A stretch of DNA of 38,333 bases from Pseudomonadota bacterium. GTDB taxonomy: Bacteria > Pseudomonadota > Gammaproteobacteria > Burkholderiales > JABEVD01. A program made the translations under genes and the position numbers. The stretch covers positions 1 to 38,333 of the forward strand of contig JAJZVB010000005.1 in the NCBI GenBank assembly GCA_021845885.1. The letters are read 5' to 3'. Within the stretch, counting starts at the first letter, position 1, and the number at the start of each line of letters is the position of its first letter. The notes beneath the pieces were generated by a model that saw only the letters and a list, made by a program, of their open reading frames with translations, ran no database searches and had not been told where the DNA came from. Positions 27,538 to 37,547 of the stretch are shown here, piece by piece.

Positions 27538-28340
27538 GGGGCTTTCCCGAGTTCGATGGCCAATTCACGGGATCTTTCCCTGGCGGCGAGGATGGCCTCG
27601 ACGATGTTCAGCCTGACATCGCCTTTTTCCATTTCATGCAGGGCCCGCTCCGTCGTCCCCCCCCTGGAAGTCACCTTCGAGCGCAGCGTTCCCGCATCGT
27701 CCGCGCTTTCCCGGGCGAGAATGACGGCACCTTCGAAAGTTTCGATCACCATCCTTTTCGCGTCATTAGGACCGAATCCCATTCCGGAAGCAGCCTCCAT
27801 CATGGCTTCCATGAAATAGAACACGTAGGCGGGTCCGCTTCCGCACAAGGCGGTGAATGCATCCATCTTTTCCTCTTCATCCAGCCATATCGTCGAGCCG
27901 ACAGCCGAAAGCACGTTTTCAGCGATCCTTCTTCCCGATGGATCGACTTCGGGCATGGCGTAAAGGGCGGAAATGCCCTTCGATACCTGGGCTGGGGTGT
28001 TGGGCATGACGCGGACGATGTTCTTGTGGCCGCCCAGCCATTCCGAAAGATCGCCCACGCGTATCCCTGCCGCGATCGATATGACGAGCCTGGATTCTAG
28101 CTTGCCCGCAAGCCTTCTCGCCACTTCGCGAAGTTGCTGGGGCTTCACGCCAAGAAGGACGATTTCATTCAGGACATCCGCTTCCCCTGATGCCCTGACC
28201 CCGTATTCATTTTCAATGCGGGATCTTTTTTCGGCATCGGGTTCGATGACGGTCATGTCTTCGCATTTCACCCCGCTCTTGAGGAGGCCTGATACCAGCG
28301 CGCTTCCCATGTTTCCGCCGCCTATGAATGTGATTTTCAT
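27531..28340 (-). CDS. proC: Pyrroline-5-carboxylate reductase
   Basis: MKITFIGGGNMGSALVSGLLKSG; VMPNTPAQVSKGISALYA; FTALCGSGPAYVFYFMEAM; VTSRGGTTERALHEME. Confidence 0.96.
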   Translation of the reverse strand: MKITFIGGGNMGSALVSGLLKSGVKCEDMTVIEPDAEKRSRIENEYGVRASGEADVLNEIVLLGVKPQQLREVARRLAGKLESRLVISIAAGIRVGDLSEWLGGHKNIVRVMPNTPAQVSKGISALYAMPEVDPSGRRIAENVLSAVGSTIWLDEEEKMDAFTALCGSGPAYVFYFMEAMMEAASGMGFGPNDAKRMVIETFEGAVILARESADDAGTLRSKVTSRGGTTERALHEMEKGDVRLNIVEAILAARERSRELAIELGKAPC

Positions 28341-29002
28341 CGTTTGTTCCTGCTCCCGAAAATGGCTGATCCTATTCTCACCAGGGTGGCGCCTTCCAGA
28401 ATCGCGCTCTCGAAATCATTCGACATGCCCATGGAAAGGGTGTCGAGATTATATTCCGGAAGGTTGTCCTTGAGCCGCCTCAATTCGGCAAATCTTTGCC
28501 TCTGGAGGGTCCTGTCTTCAGAGGGCTCGGGAATCGCCATCAATCCCCTGAGCTTGAGCCCCTTGAGCGAGCTGACGTATTTCGCAAGATCCGGCAGTTT
28601 CGCGGGCGCGATGCCGCTTTTCGACGTCTCGCCGCTGACATTCACCTGGATGCAGACCTGGAGCGGGGGCATGTTTTCGGGTCTGGCCTCCGAAAGCCTC
28701 TGGGCGATCTTTTCGCGGTCCACGCCGTGCACCCAGTCGAAATGCTCGGCGATGATTTTCGTCTTGTTGCTCTGCACCGGGCCGATGAAATGCCATTCCA
28801 GATCGAGATCGGAGAGTTCCCTCATTTTCGCTATCGCCTCTTGGACATAGCTTTCGCCGAAAGCAGTCTGTCCGGCGGCATAAGCTTCCCTGATCGCGCC
28901 GGCAGGCCATGTTTTGCTCACCGCCAGCAATTGAACCGGCCTCTTTCCGATGGCTGCCATTTGCAGCTTGACAGCTTGCAAGGCGGATGCGATTGTTGCC
29001 AT
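28337..29002 (-). CDS. YggS family PLP-binding protein
   Basis: VQLLAVSKTWPAGAIREAYAAGQTAFGESYVQEAIAKM...EWHFIGPVQSNKTKIIAEHFDWVHGVDREKIAQRL...LSMGMSNDFESAILEGATLVRIGSAIFG; internal start MATIASALQ preferred. Confidence 0.94.
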   Translation of the reverse strand: MATIASALQAVKLQMAAIGKRPVQLLAVSKTWPAGAIREAYAAGQTAFGESYVQEAIAKMRELSDLDLEWHFIGPVQSNKTKIIAEHFDWVHGVDREKIAQRLSEARPENMPPLQVCIQVNVSGETSKSGIAPAKLPDLAKYVSSLKGLKLRGLMAIPEPSEDRTLQRQRFAELRRLKDNLPEYNLDTLSMGMSNDFESAILEGATLVRIGSAIFGSRNKR

Positions 29003-29050
29003 AATTCCCGAGTAAGGTTTGACCGGTCTTTTCAATTCCTGGAAATTATA

Positions 29051-30094
29051 ATGGATATTTCGGAACTGCTGGCATTCGTCGTCAAGAGCAATGCCTCCGA
29101 TCTTCATCTTTCAGCAGGGCTTCCCCCCATGATCCGGGTGAACGGCGACATCCGCCGCATCAATCTTCCTCCCATGGAGCAGAAGGATGTGCACGGCATG
29201 GTCTATGACATCATGAACGATGCCCAGCGGAAATATTACGAAGAGAACCTGGAATGCGATTTCTCATTCGAGCTTCCGGGGCTTGCGCGCTTCAGGGTGA
29301 ATGCCTTCGTGCAGAACAGGGGAGCGGCTGCGGTGATGCGGACCATTCCTTCCAAGGTGCTGAGCCTCGAGGACCTGAAGGCGCCCGCCATATTCAAGGA
29401 AATTGCAAACCAGCCGAGAGGCGTCGTATTGGTGACCGGGCCGACCGGCTCCGGAAAGTCGACCACGCTGGCTGCGATGATCGACCACATCAACGAGAGC
29501 GAATACGGTCACATCCTGACCGTCGAGGATCCGATCGAGTTCGTTCACGAGAGCAAGAAGTGTCTGGTCAACCAGAGGGAGGTAGGACCCCATACGCTGA
29601 GCTTCGCCAATGCGCTGAGATCGGCTCTCCGGGAAGATCCGGACATCATTCTGGTCGGGGAACTCAGGGATCTCGAGACCATCAGGCTGGCCATGACGGC
29701 TGCGGAAACGGGACACCTCGTTTTCGGCACGTTGCATACGAGTTCCGCCGCGAAAACCATAGACAGGGTGATAGACGTGTTTCCTGCCGCGGAGAAGGAG
29801 ATGGTGCGCGCCATGCTTTCCGAAAGCCTGCGCGCTGTGATTTCGCAGACCCTTCTGAAAAGGAAGGATGGAAGCGGGCGGGTCGCGGCGCATGAAATCA
29901 TGATAGGCACGCCTGCGATCAGGAACCTGATCAGGGAGAACAAGGTCGCTCAGATGTATTCTTCCATCCAGACAGGGCAGAGCTTCGGCATGCAGACATT
30001 GGATCAGAATCTCATGGATCTTGTCAGGCGCAATATCGTCAGCTCGGCTGAGGCGAGAACCAAGGCCGCCAACAAGGACATGTTCCAGGGTTGA
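29051..30094 (+). CDS. pilT: Type IV pilus retraction ATPase PilT
   Basis: MDISELLAFVVKSNASDLHLSAGLPPMIRVNGDIRRINLP; Walker A GPTGSGKSTTLAAMIDHIN; EDPIEFVHESKKCLVNQREVG; GTLHTSSAAKTIDRVIDVFP. Confidence 0.96.
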   Translation: MDISELLAFVVKSNASDLHLSAGLPPMIRVNGDIRRINLPPMEQKDVHGMVYDIMNDAQRKYYEENLECDFSFELPGLARFRVNAFVQNRGAAAVMRTIPSKVLSLEDLKAPAIFKEIANQPRGVVLVTGPTGSGKSTTLAAMIDHINESEYGHILTVEDPIEFVHESKKCLVNQREVGPHTLSFANALRSALREDPDIILVGELRDLETIRLAMTAAETGHLVFGTLHTSSAAKTIDRVIDVFPAAEKEMVRAMLSESLRAVISQTLLKRKDGSGRVAAHEIMIGTPAIRNLIRENKVAQMYSSIQTGQSFGMQTLDQNLMDLVRRNIVSSAEARTKAANKDMFQG

Positions 30095-30096
30095 AA

Positions 30097-31236
30097 ATGG
30101 ACCGGACCCAGACCACGAACAAATTCATTTACGATCTGCTCAAGCTGATGATGAGCAGGAAGGCTTCGGATCTTTTCGTCACGGCGGGTTTTCCCCCTGC
30201 GCTCAAGGTCGACGGGAAGGTGACGCCGGTATCGGACCAGGCGTTGACCGCACAGCATACCAAGGAGCTGGCTCGAAGCATCATGAACGACAAGCAGGCC
30301 ATGGAGTTCGAGTCGACCAAGGAAGTCAATTTCGCGATCAATCCCCCCGGGATAGGACGTTTCCGCGTCAATGCCTTCATCCAGCAGCAGCAGGTCGGGC
30401 TGGTACTGCGCCTGATCAATACCGAAATACCGAAATTCGACGATCTGGGTTTGCCTGCTGTGCTGAAGGAAGTGGCGATGAGCAAAAGGGGGCTCGTGAT
30501 TTTCGTGGGCGGGACGGGCTCTGGAAAATCCACTTCCCTTGCCGCCATGATCGGATACCGCAACGAAAACAGCCAGGGTCACATCATCACCATAGAGGAT
30601 CCGGTCGAATTCGTGCATGTGCACAAGAAATGCATCGTGACCCAGCGGGAAGTCGGCGTGGACACCGAATCCTGGGAAGCTGCGCTGAAGAATACGCTGA
30701 GGCAGGCGCCAGACGTCATCCTGATCGGCGAAATCAGGGACAGGGAAACGATGGATCATGCCATCGCTTTCGCGGAAACAGGCCATCTCTGCATGGGGAC
30801 GCTGCATGCCAACAGCTCGAACCAGGCGCTCGACCGGATCATCAATTTCTTCCCCGAGGAAAGAAGGGCGCAGCTGCTCATGGATCTTTCGCTCAACCTC
30901 AGGGCGCTCGTCGCCCAGCGATTGATTCCCAGAAAGGAAGGAAAGGGGAGGGCGGCGGCGATCGAAATCATGCTCAATTCCCCGCTGATTTCGGACCAGA
31001 TATTCAAGGGAAATGTGCACGAGATCAAGGAAATCATGGCCAAATCGAGGGAGATCGGCATGAAGACCTTCGACCAGGCCCTGTTCGACCTTTACGAGGA
31101 GGGGGCCATCAGCTACGAGGACGCGCTCAGGAATGCCGATTCGGTGAACGACCTGCGCCTCCAGATCAAGCTCAAAAGCTCGGAATCAAAGGACCGCGAC
31201 CTGATGTCGGGAATCGATCATCTCAAGATCACCTGA
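30097..31236 (+). CDS. pilU: PilT-like type IV pilus ATPase PilU
   Basis: Second PilT/VirB11-type ATPase directly downstream: MMSRKASDLFVTAGFPPALKVDGKV; GGTGSGKSTSLAAMIGYRN; LIGEIRDRETMDHAIAFAETGHLCMGTLHANSSNQALDRIINFFPEERR. Confidence 0.94.
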   Translation: MDRTQTTNKFIYDLLKLMMSRKASDLFVTAGFPPALKVDGKVTPVSDQALTAQHTKELARSIMNDKQAMEFESTKEVNFAINPPGIGRFRVNAFIQQQQVGLVLRLINTEIPKFDDLGLPAVLKEVAMSKRGLVIFVGGTGSGKSTSLAAMIGYRNENSQGHIITIEDPVEFVHVHKKCIVTQREVGVDTESWEAALKNTLRQAPDVILIGEIRDRETMDHAIAFAETGHLCMGTLHANSSNQALDRIINFFPEERRAQLLMDLSLNLRALVAQRLIPRKEGKGRAAAIEIMLNSPLISDQIFKGNVHEIKEIMAKSREIGMKTFDQALFDLYEEGAISYEDALRNADSVNDLRLQIKLKSSESKDRDLMSGIDHLKIT

Positions 31237-31248
31237 TTTCCCTCCTCC

Positions 31249-32712
31249 ATGCTGTTCAATTCGTACGGCTTCATTTTCGCCTTCCTGCCCGTCACCCTGC
31301 TCGGCTTCTTCCTTCTCGGAAAATCGGGGAGGGAGCCGGCCGCCCTTTGGCTCGTGGGCGCATCGCTCTTCTTCTACGGCTACTGGAATAGGGCCTACCT
31401 TCCCCTCCTCATCGGTTCCATCTCGTTCAACTATTTTTTCGGCTTCCGCATCGCAAGAGCCGATTCCGGGAAACTGAAAAAGCTGCTCCTGACGGTTTCG
31501 ATCTGCATCAACCTGGGGCTGCTGATCTATTACAAGTATGCCAATTTCTTCCTTTCAGGCATAAACGACATTTCAGGGACTTCCTTTTCCCTGGGTGAAA
31601 TCATTCTCCCCCTGGGCATATCCTTTTTCACTTTCACCCAGATCGCTTTCCTGGTCGATACGGCGAAAGGCAGGGTGAAGGAATACAATTTCGTTCATTA
31701 CGCGCTTTTCGTCACCTATTTTCCCCATCTGATCGCGGGCCCCGTGCTGCATCACAAGGAAATGATGCCGCAATTTTCGAATGAATCCGCTCGCCGGTTC
31801 GATTACGGAAACATCGCCGCGGGGCTCTTCATATTCTGCATCGGGCTCTTCAAGAAGACGGTGCTCGCAGACGGCGTGGCCTATTACGTCGGACCGGTAT
31901 TCGACGCCGCGGCAAACGGGAATTCACCCGGCCTGCTTGATGCCTGGATCGGGGCGCTGTGCTACGCGTTCCAGCTCTATTTCGATTTTTCCGGCTATTC
32001 GGACATGGCCATAGGCCTTTCCCGCCTGTTCGGAATCACCCTTCCCCTCAATTTCGATTCGCCCTACAAGTCGGCCAACATCATCGAATTCTGGCGGAGG
32101 TGGCACATGACCCTCTCCAGGTTTTTGCGCGACTATCTCTACATTCCTCTAGGGGGGAACAGGAAAGGGAAGGCGAGACGCTATGTCAACCTGCTTGCGA
32201 CCATGCTCCTGGGGGGAATGTGGCATGGCGCGGGCTGGACTTTCCTGATATGGGGAGGACTGCACGGCCTGTATCTCTCTATCAATCACGCCTGGCATGC
32301 GCTGAGGAGAACGCTCGGCCAGGATCCCGGAAAGCCGGCATCCCCCCCGATGCATGTTCTTTCCGTGCTGCTCACTTTTCTGGCCGTCACCGTCGCCTGG
32401 GTGTTCTTCAGATCGAAAAATCTGGAAGCCGCGCTGGTCATGATCAAGGCGATGTCCGGCATGGCCGGAGCAGGGGGATTCAGCCGCGGCGCGGTCAACT
32501 GGCTGTGGATACTGCTGCTCGTCGTCTGGTTTGCGCCCAATACGCAGCAAATCATGGGGCATTTCAATCCCGCACTCGATTTCAGGGAAGATTCTGCGGC
32601 AAAGTTCGCCTGGCAGCCGAACTGGCGCTGGCTCACAGCGCATGTCGCGCTTGCCCTTTTCGGTCTCATTTCCATTTCGAAAGTGAGCGAATTCATCTAT
32701 TTCCAGTTCTGA
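31249..32712 (+). CDS. MBOAT family O-acyltransferase (AlgI-like)
   Basis: MLFNSYGFIFAFLPVTLLGFFLLG; YFSYSDMAIG-type FDFSGYSDMAIGLSRLFGI; FWRRWHMTLSRFLRDYLYIPLGGNRKG; MLLGGMWHGAGWTFLIWGGLHGLYL. Confidence 0.95.
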   Translation: MLFNSYGFIFAFLPVTLLGFFLLGKSGREPAALWLVGASLFFYGYWNRAYLPLLIGSISFNYFFGFRIARADSGKLKKLLLTVSICINLGLLIYYKYANFFLSGINDISGTSFSLGEIILPLGISFFTFTQIAFLVDTAKGRVKEYNFVHYALFVTYFPHLIAGPVLHHKEMMPQFSNESARRFDYGNIAAGLFIFCIGLFKKTVLADGVAYYVGPVFDAAANGNSPGLLDAWIGALCYAFQLYFDFSGYSDMAIGLSRLFGITLPLNFDSPYKSANIIEFWRRWHMTLSRFLRDYLYIPLGGNRKGKARRYVNLLATMLLGGMWHGAGWTFLIWGGLHGLYLSINHAWHALRRTLGQDPGKPASPPMHVLSVLLTFLAVTVAWVFFRSKNLEAALVMIKAMSGMAGAGGFSRGAVNWLWILLLVVWFAPNTQQIMGHFNPALDFREDSAAKFAWQPNWRWLTAHVALALFGLISISKVSEFIYFQF

Positions 32713-33825
32713 ATGTCGCAAAAAAAATACGTGATCCTTTTTTTCGCCGGTTTTTTCGCGACGCTTTGCCTCGTTGCAGCGTTCGATCGCGCGGTCGACC
32801 CTTTCTGGTATTTCAGGGATTTTTCCATTCCCGGATTCAACGAGGTCAAGACCAAGTTCAGGCGCTACGAGCGCCACGTCAAGCCCGAGATCCTGGTCAG
32901 GGAGCAGCCTGAAGCGGTGATTTTCGGCAGCTCCTATGCAGAGATCGGCTTCGATCCGGAGCATCTTTCTTCAGTTTCAGGAGGCCCCGCATACAATTTC
33001 GCCCTGGCGGGCGCTTCCTGGAACAGGGTTTATTGCGATGTGCAGTTTGCCATGCGCTACGACAGATACCTGCGCACCATCATTCTCGGCATTCATCCCC
33101 AGTCCATGCCGGCGCGGGACTGCGGAAAGGCCATGCAGGCGATGCGCCATCCCGACATGCTTTCTTTCCTGCTTTCAGCCGATGCCCTGAAGGCGTCATT
33201 GGAGACGGTATTCGAACAGGGAAAGGACAGGCCCAGCCATACCGAACAGGGGCTTTACTATTACACGAGGGGAAAATCGGGAACCATGAGCCGGTTCAGG
33301 CAATACCTTTCGACCCATGCGCCCTGCATTCCCGGGAAAGCGGTGAAAAGGGAAGAAGCGCCCGTCATGCTCGAAGGACTGAAAAACATCGTCATGGAGG
33401 CGGTCAGGAGGAATATGGCGGTGAAGCTCGTGGTCTATCCGAGGCACGCCATGCCGGTCGAGCTCGACTATCTTTGCCATGCCAGGGAGGGGAGATGGAA
33501 ATCCCTTTCGGAAATCGTTTCCATGGTTGAATCGGCGAAGGATGCGTCGATCCAGGTATGGGATTTCGAGGGATTCCACGATATCGCAACCGAGGGCATT
33601 TCGGATGCACCGGGCATCTACTGGCAGGATCCCGCGCATTTCAATTACGAATACGGGAACATCATGCTGGACGAAATGTTCGGCAAGAAGGAACCTCGAT
33701 ACGGCGTCAGGCTGACTTCAGGGAACATACCGGAGAGGGAGGCCGAAGAAAGCATGGAGAGAAGAAATTACCTCCATGACCATCCTGAATTCGAAAGGCA
33801 ACTGATTCCGCTGCTGCATCCCTAG
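32713..33825 (+). CDS. Exported SGNH/AlgJ-like partner of the MBOAT protein
   Basis: N-terminal TM, AVIFGSSYAEIGFDP and YWQDPAHFNYEYGNIMLDEMFG resemble SGNH-like Ser and DxxH blocks; starts on the base after the MBOAT stop codon. Confidence 0.7.
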   Translation: MSQKKYVILFFAGFFATLCLVAAFDRAVDPFWYFRDFSIPGFNEVKTKFRRYERHVKPEILVREQPEAVIFGSSYAEIGFDPEHLSSVSGGPAYNFALAGASWNRVYCDVQFAMRYDRYLRTIILGIHPQSMPARDCGKAMQAMRHPDMLSFLLSADALKASLETVFEQGKDRPSHTEQGLYYYTRGKSGTMSRFRQYLSTHAPCIPGKAVKREEAPVMLEGLKNIVMEAVRRNMAVKLVVYPRHAMPVELDYLCHAREGRWKSLSEIVSMVESAKDASIQVWDFEGFHDIATEGISDAPGIYWQDPAHFNYEYGNIMLDEMFGKKEPRYGVRLTSGNIPEREAEESMERRNYLHDHPEFERQLIPLLHP

Positions 33826-34958
33826 CGCATTCCGCCCGATACCATCTTGTATTCGAAAAGCCTGCATTCCAGCGCGCCGTTGTAGAGCGGGATTCTTCTG
33901 GACACGGCCAACCGGATGAGCTTGGGCAGCCTCATGTCGGCGGTGAAGAAATAGGCGTTCCATCCCGCGTATTTTTTCTTGAGGGCGTCCCCCATCAGGG
34001 GATAAAGGGCCGACAGCTCGTTTTCTTCGCCTATCCTCACGCCGTAAGGGGGATTCGTGACGAGGATCCCGCTTTCAGCGGGCGGGGAAAGTTCCAGGAA
34101 ATTGGCCTGCTTCAGCACGACTGCCTTTTCCAGCCCGGCCTCGACGAGATTCTTCCTCGCCGCATCCAGTGCCCGCCCCGATATGTCGGATCCGAAAATC
34201 TGCAGCGGTTCGACGGGTTTTTGCCTTTCCAGGCTTGCCTTCCGGATCGCTTCCCATTTCTCCCTGTCGAAGTTTTCGAGCTTTTCGAAGGCGAAATTCC
34301 GGCGCGATCCGGGGGCGATGCGGAGGGCCGTCTGCGCCGCCTCGAGCAGGAATGTTCCGCTTCCGCACATTGGGTCGAGCAGGGCAATGCCGGGCTTCCA
34401 TCCGGAGAGTCGCAGTATCCCAGCGGCGAGATTCTCCCTCAGGGGGGCTTCCACGGAAAAATGCCTCAATCCCCGCTTGAAAAGCGCCTCCCCCGAAGTG
34501 TCGATGTAAAGCGAGAATCTGTCGCGGGTCAGATGGGCGTGGATCCTGATGTCGGGATTGAGCGTATCCACGCTGGGGCGCCGCCCCCTTGTTTTCCTGA
34601 ATCGGTCGCAGACGGCATCCTTGATTTTGAGCGTGGCGAATTCCAGGCTTCTCAGCGGGCTTTTCGTGGCAGCAAGGTTGACCTTGATCGTCCGGTCGGG
34701 CGAGAACCATTTCTCCCAGGGAAGGGAAACCGTCGCGTCGTAAATATCCGCTTCGCTTCCATAGTCCGACTCCAGGATATTCCACAGGACGCGGCTCGCG
34801 ATGCGGCTCTCCAGGTTCGCCCTGTACGCTGTTTCCAGGCTCCCCAAGAAGCTCGCGCCGCCTTCCGCGACGCGGATTTCCGATGCGCCGATTTCGGAAA
34901 GCTCTTCGCAGAGCGCAGATTCGAGCCCCCTTGGACAGGGTGAGAAGTATGGGTTCAT
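33822..34958 (-). CDS. THUMP-type RNA methyltransferase, RlmL N-domain-like
   Basis: YFSPCPRGLESALCEELSEIGASEIRVAEGGASFLGSLETAYRANLESRIASRVL; LLDPMCGSGTFLLEAA; NPPYGVRIGE. Confidence 0.92.
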   Translation of the reverse strand: MNPYFSPCPRGLESALCEELSEIGASEIRVAEGGASFLGSLETAYRANLESRIASRVLWNILESDYGSEADIYDATVSLPWEKWFSPDRTIKVNLAATKSPLRSLEFATLKIKDAVCDRFRKTRGRRPSVDTLNPDIRIHAHLTRDRFSLYIDTSGEALFKRGLRHFSVEAPLRENLAAGILRLSGWKPGIALLDPMCGSGTFLLEAAQTALRIAPGSRRNFAFEKLENFDREKWEAIRKASLERQKPVEPLQIFGSDISGRALDAARKNLVEAGLEKAVVLKQANFLELSPPAESGILVTNPPYGVRIGEENELSALYPLMGDALKKKYAGWNAYFFTADMRLPKLIRLAVSRRIPLYNGALECRLFEYKMVSGGMR

Positions 34959-36013
34959 TTGTTCAACAATATTTTCAAAGCTTCGATCGCGTCAATGACC
35001 GGAAGATTCTGCAGGCAGGCGCTTGAACTGCCCACATGCCGCTCGCATCCTTCCTCCAGGCAGGGAACGCAATCGCCTTTTCCCTGCAAAAGATGGACAT
35101 TTCCTGCATGCTGAGATCCCTTCATTTTATAGGGGTTTTTTTTGAATCCTTTCGGCCAGGGACCCCATTTCACCGGGTTGGAAGGGCCGAAAAGGGCCAG
35201 GGTGGGAATTCCCGCTGCTGCGGCCATGTGGGTGACCGCGGTATCCGGACCGACATAAGCTTTGGCCCGGCTCAAAAGGCAGGCCACGCCGCCCAGGCTC
35301 AATTTTCCCGATGCATCCACCGTGTCATCAGGTAGAAATGGCAGAAGCGAATTGATGTACGCCTTTTCCGCTTCGCTCTTTCCCCCTGTCAATACGATCT
35401 TCATGTCCTGATTTTTCAGCCATTTTGCGAGCGCTATCCACGATTCTTTTTTCCACATCTTGTAGGCATACATCGGGTAGACATGGAGAACGGCGAAATC
35501 GCCGGGGGGAATCCATTTTCCGGCCGCCTTTTCGTCGTTTTCCCGCCATGCCGTCACCACTTCGTAGCAGGGTTCGATATCGAGCAGTGTTGCAAGTTGA
35601 AGATAGGCCAGAACGGTATGGTTTTCCTGATCAAAAGGGGTCCATTCCGAAAGCAGCTTCTTCTTCCAGAGATGCCCCTTCCCTTCCAGGACGACACCGA
35701 TGCTTTTCTTTCCTGAAACGAATGCATAAAGCGTCGGGCGGTCTCCCGGCATCGCCGACAAGGCGAGATCGTATCTTTTCCAGAGCCGGGACAGGAAGCG
35801 CAAATGGAACGGAAGCCCGGGACGGTGGGGAACAGTCAGGACGGAATGGATGTCCGGATTGCCTTCGAGTATGCCTTCCGTTCCCTCGAAAACGAGCGCA
35901 TCTATTTCTGAATCGGGCCAGGCATGCTTCAGCGAACGGATGAGGGGGGTGGCGAGCAGGACGTCGCCAATCCGCCTTGTCGCGACGACAAGAATCTTCG
36001 AGGGGGGCTTCAT
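34955..36013 (-). CDS. Glycosyltransferase family 9 (LPS heptosyltransferase-like)
   Basis: ILVVATRRIGDVLLATPLIRSLKHAWPDSEIDALVFEGTEGIL; AKAYVGPDTAVTHMAAAAGIPTLALFGPSNPVKWGPWP. Confidence 0.92.
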   Translation of the reverse strand: MKPPSKILVVATRRIGDVLLATPLIRSLKHAWPDSEIDALVFEGTEGILEGNPDIHSVLTVPHRPGLPFHLRFLSRLWKRYDLALSAMPGDRPTLYAFVSGKKSIGVVLEGKGHLWKKKLLSEWTPFDQENHTVLAYLQLATLLDIEPCYEVVTAWRENDEKAAGKWIPPGDFAVLHVYPMYAYKMWKKESWIALAKWLKNQDMKIVLTGGKSEAEKAYINSLLPFLPDDTVDASGKLSLGGVACLLSRAKAYVGPDTAVTHMAAAAGIPTLALFGPSNPVKWGPWPKGFKKNPYKMKGSQHAGNVHLLQGKGDCVPCLEEGCERHVGSSSACLQNLPVIDAIEALKILLNK

Positions 36014-36816
36014 GAATATTGATCCATCCCGCTCGATGCCCTGATTTTTTCAGAATGAACGATGGCATCGAGCCGCTTCCTGTTTTCTTCGAGATGGCTC
36101 CTGTCGTTCTCGGGATGCCAGAGATGGAATACGGGGGAGGAGAATCTCGCGCTCTTGTGCCTGATTCCCGACCTGATCAGGCGGATCACGAGATCGGAAT
36201 CTTCCAGTCCCCATCCTGTATAGGATTCGTCGAATCCGTTGACGCTCTCGATGTCCTTCCTCCAGGCGGAAAGATTGCAGGTTTTGACGCCTTCCCATTT
36301 TCCCGGGGATCTCTTGCGGCAGCAGTCGGGAAGGCTCAAGAGGGGAAGGATCCTGTTGACCTGCCCCCTTGCCCTGGCGAGAATCCATTCTGAAATGCCC
36401 CATTCCTGGATCGGAATTCGCCCGCCCAATATTTCCTTCGTGAAGGATTCGGAAAGGAGCATCCTGTTTCCGGAAAGGAAATACCCGGGCTCCGAAAGCT
36501 TCCGATGGCTCGCCACGAAATGCTTCGAAGGAATGCAGTCGCCGTCAGTGAAAATGACATAGGGGGCGTCGGTCGATGCTAGCGCCCTGTTCCTGCTTGC
36601 CGAGATCCTGAAACCGAGATCTTCCTGCCAGACATGGAGGAGAGGAAAAGGCGCTGTTTCCCGGTATCTTTCGACAAGCGATTTCGTCTCGCCGGTCGAT
36701 CCGTCGTCCGCGACGACCAGCTCGAAATCGCCGTCGTCCTGTCCGGCAAAGCCCCGAAGCACGGCCTCAAGGGCATCGGCCCGGTTGTAGGTGGTGACGA
36801 TGACGGCGATCTTCAT
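36010..36816 (-). CDS. Glycosyltransferase family 2 with galactosyltransferase-like C-terminus
   Basis: MKIAVIVTTYNRADALEAVLRGFAGQ..DDGS..; RNRALASTDAPYVIFTDGDCIPS; NGFDESYTGWGLEDSDLVIRLIRSG. Confidence 0.92.
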   Translation of the reverse strand: MKIAVIVTTYNRADALEAVLRGFAGQDDGDFELVVADDGSTGETKSLVERYRETAPFPLLHVWQEDLGFRISASRNRALASTDAPYVIFTDGDCIPSKHFVASHRKLSEPGYFLSGNRMLLSESFTKEILGGRIPIQEWGISEWILARARGQVNRILPLLSLPDCCRKRSPGKWEGVKTCNLSAWRKDIESVNGFDESYTGWGLEDSDLVIRLIRSGIRHKSARFSSPVFHLWHPENDRSHLEENRKRLDAIVHSEKIRASSGMDQYS

Positions 36817-37547
36817 TTCAGGAGCAGGCGCTTCAGGTAGCGGTAATAGGTGCCTTCCGCATTCGATACGGCGAGCATGAATCCCTCCCTTCCGTCCAGG
36901 AATCCCGCCTTCAGAAAATAGGTTCTGAAGAAAGACCAGAATCCGTGAAAGATCGCGCCCGAAAGGGTGGCCTTCCTGCCTTTTTCGGCCATCATGATGG
37001 CCCCTGCAGTGGAATACCTGTCGATTTTCTGGAGCACCTCCTCCAGATCTGAGAAGGCGAAATGGATCAGAGGGGAGTCGAGTTCGCCGATTTTTCCGTT
37101 CACGATCAGCCTTTCGTGGACGATGTTTTCGCTGAATCGGGCGCTTCCTCTCCTGAAGAGACGAACGACCCTGTCCGGCCACCAGCCCGAATGCTTCATG
37201 AATCGCCCGCAGTAGCTCGAAGACCTGGGGAAGCTGTAGGCTTCGGCATTTCCTTTCGAAATGGCTTCGAGTATTTCCAGTTTCAGCTCGGGCGACACGA
37301 TTTCGTCCGCATCCAGTGACAACACCCAGTCGCAGGTGGAAAAATCAATCGCCCTGTTCTTCTGGGGTCCGAAGCCGGGCCAGTCCGTCACGTGGACGCT
37401 TGCGCCCAGGGATAGGCAGATTTTCACCGTATCGTCCGAGCTCCCCGAATCGACGACGACGATTTCTTCGGCCCAGGATACGGATTCGAGGCATTGTTTT
37501 ATGACCTGTTGCTCGTCCCTGGTGATGACGATCACGGAAAGGCTCAT
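36813..37547 (-). CDS. Glycosyltransferase family 2 (WaaE/KdtX-like)
   Basis: MSLSVIVITRDEQQVIKQCLESVSWAEEIVVVDSGSSDDTVKIC; WVLSLDADEIVSPEL; HSGWWPDRVVRLFRRGSARFSENIVHERL. Confidence 0.92.
   Translation of the reverse strand: MSLSVIVITRDEQQVIKQCLESVSWAEEIVVVDSGSSDDTVKICLSLGASVHVTDWPGFGPQKNRAIDFSTCDWVLSLDADEIVSPELKLEILEAISKGNAEAYSFPRSSSYCGRFMKHSGWWPDRVVRLFRRGSARFSENIVHERLIVNGKIGELDSPLIHFAFSDLEEVLQKIDRYSTAGAIMMAEKGRKATLSGAIFHGFWSFFRTYFLKAGFLDGREGFMLAVSNAEGTYYRYLKRLLLK

Noticed and set aside
28496-29050. N-terminal extension of the pilT ORF
   Set aside because: It is antisense to yggS; PilT homology begins at MDISELLAF (29051).
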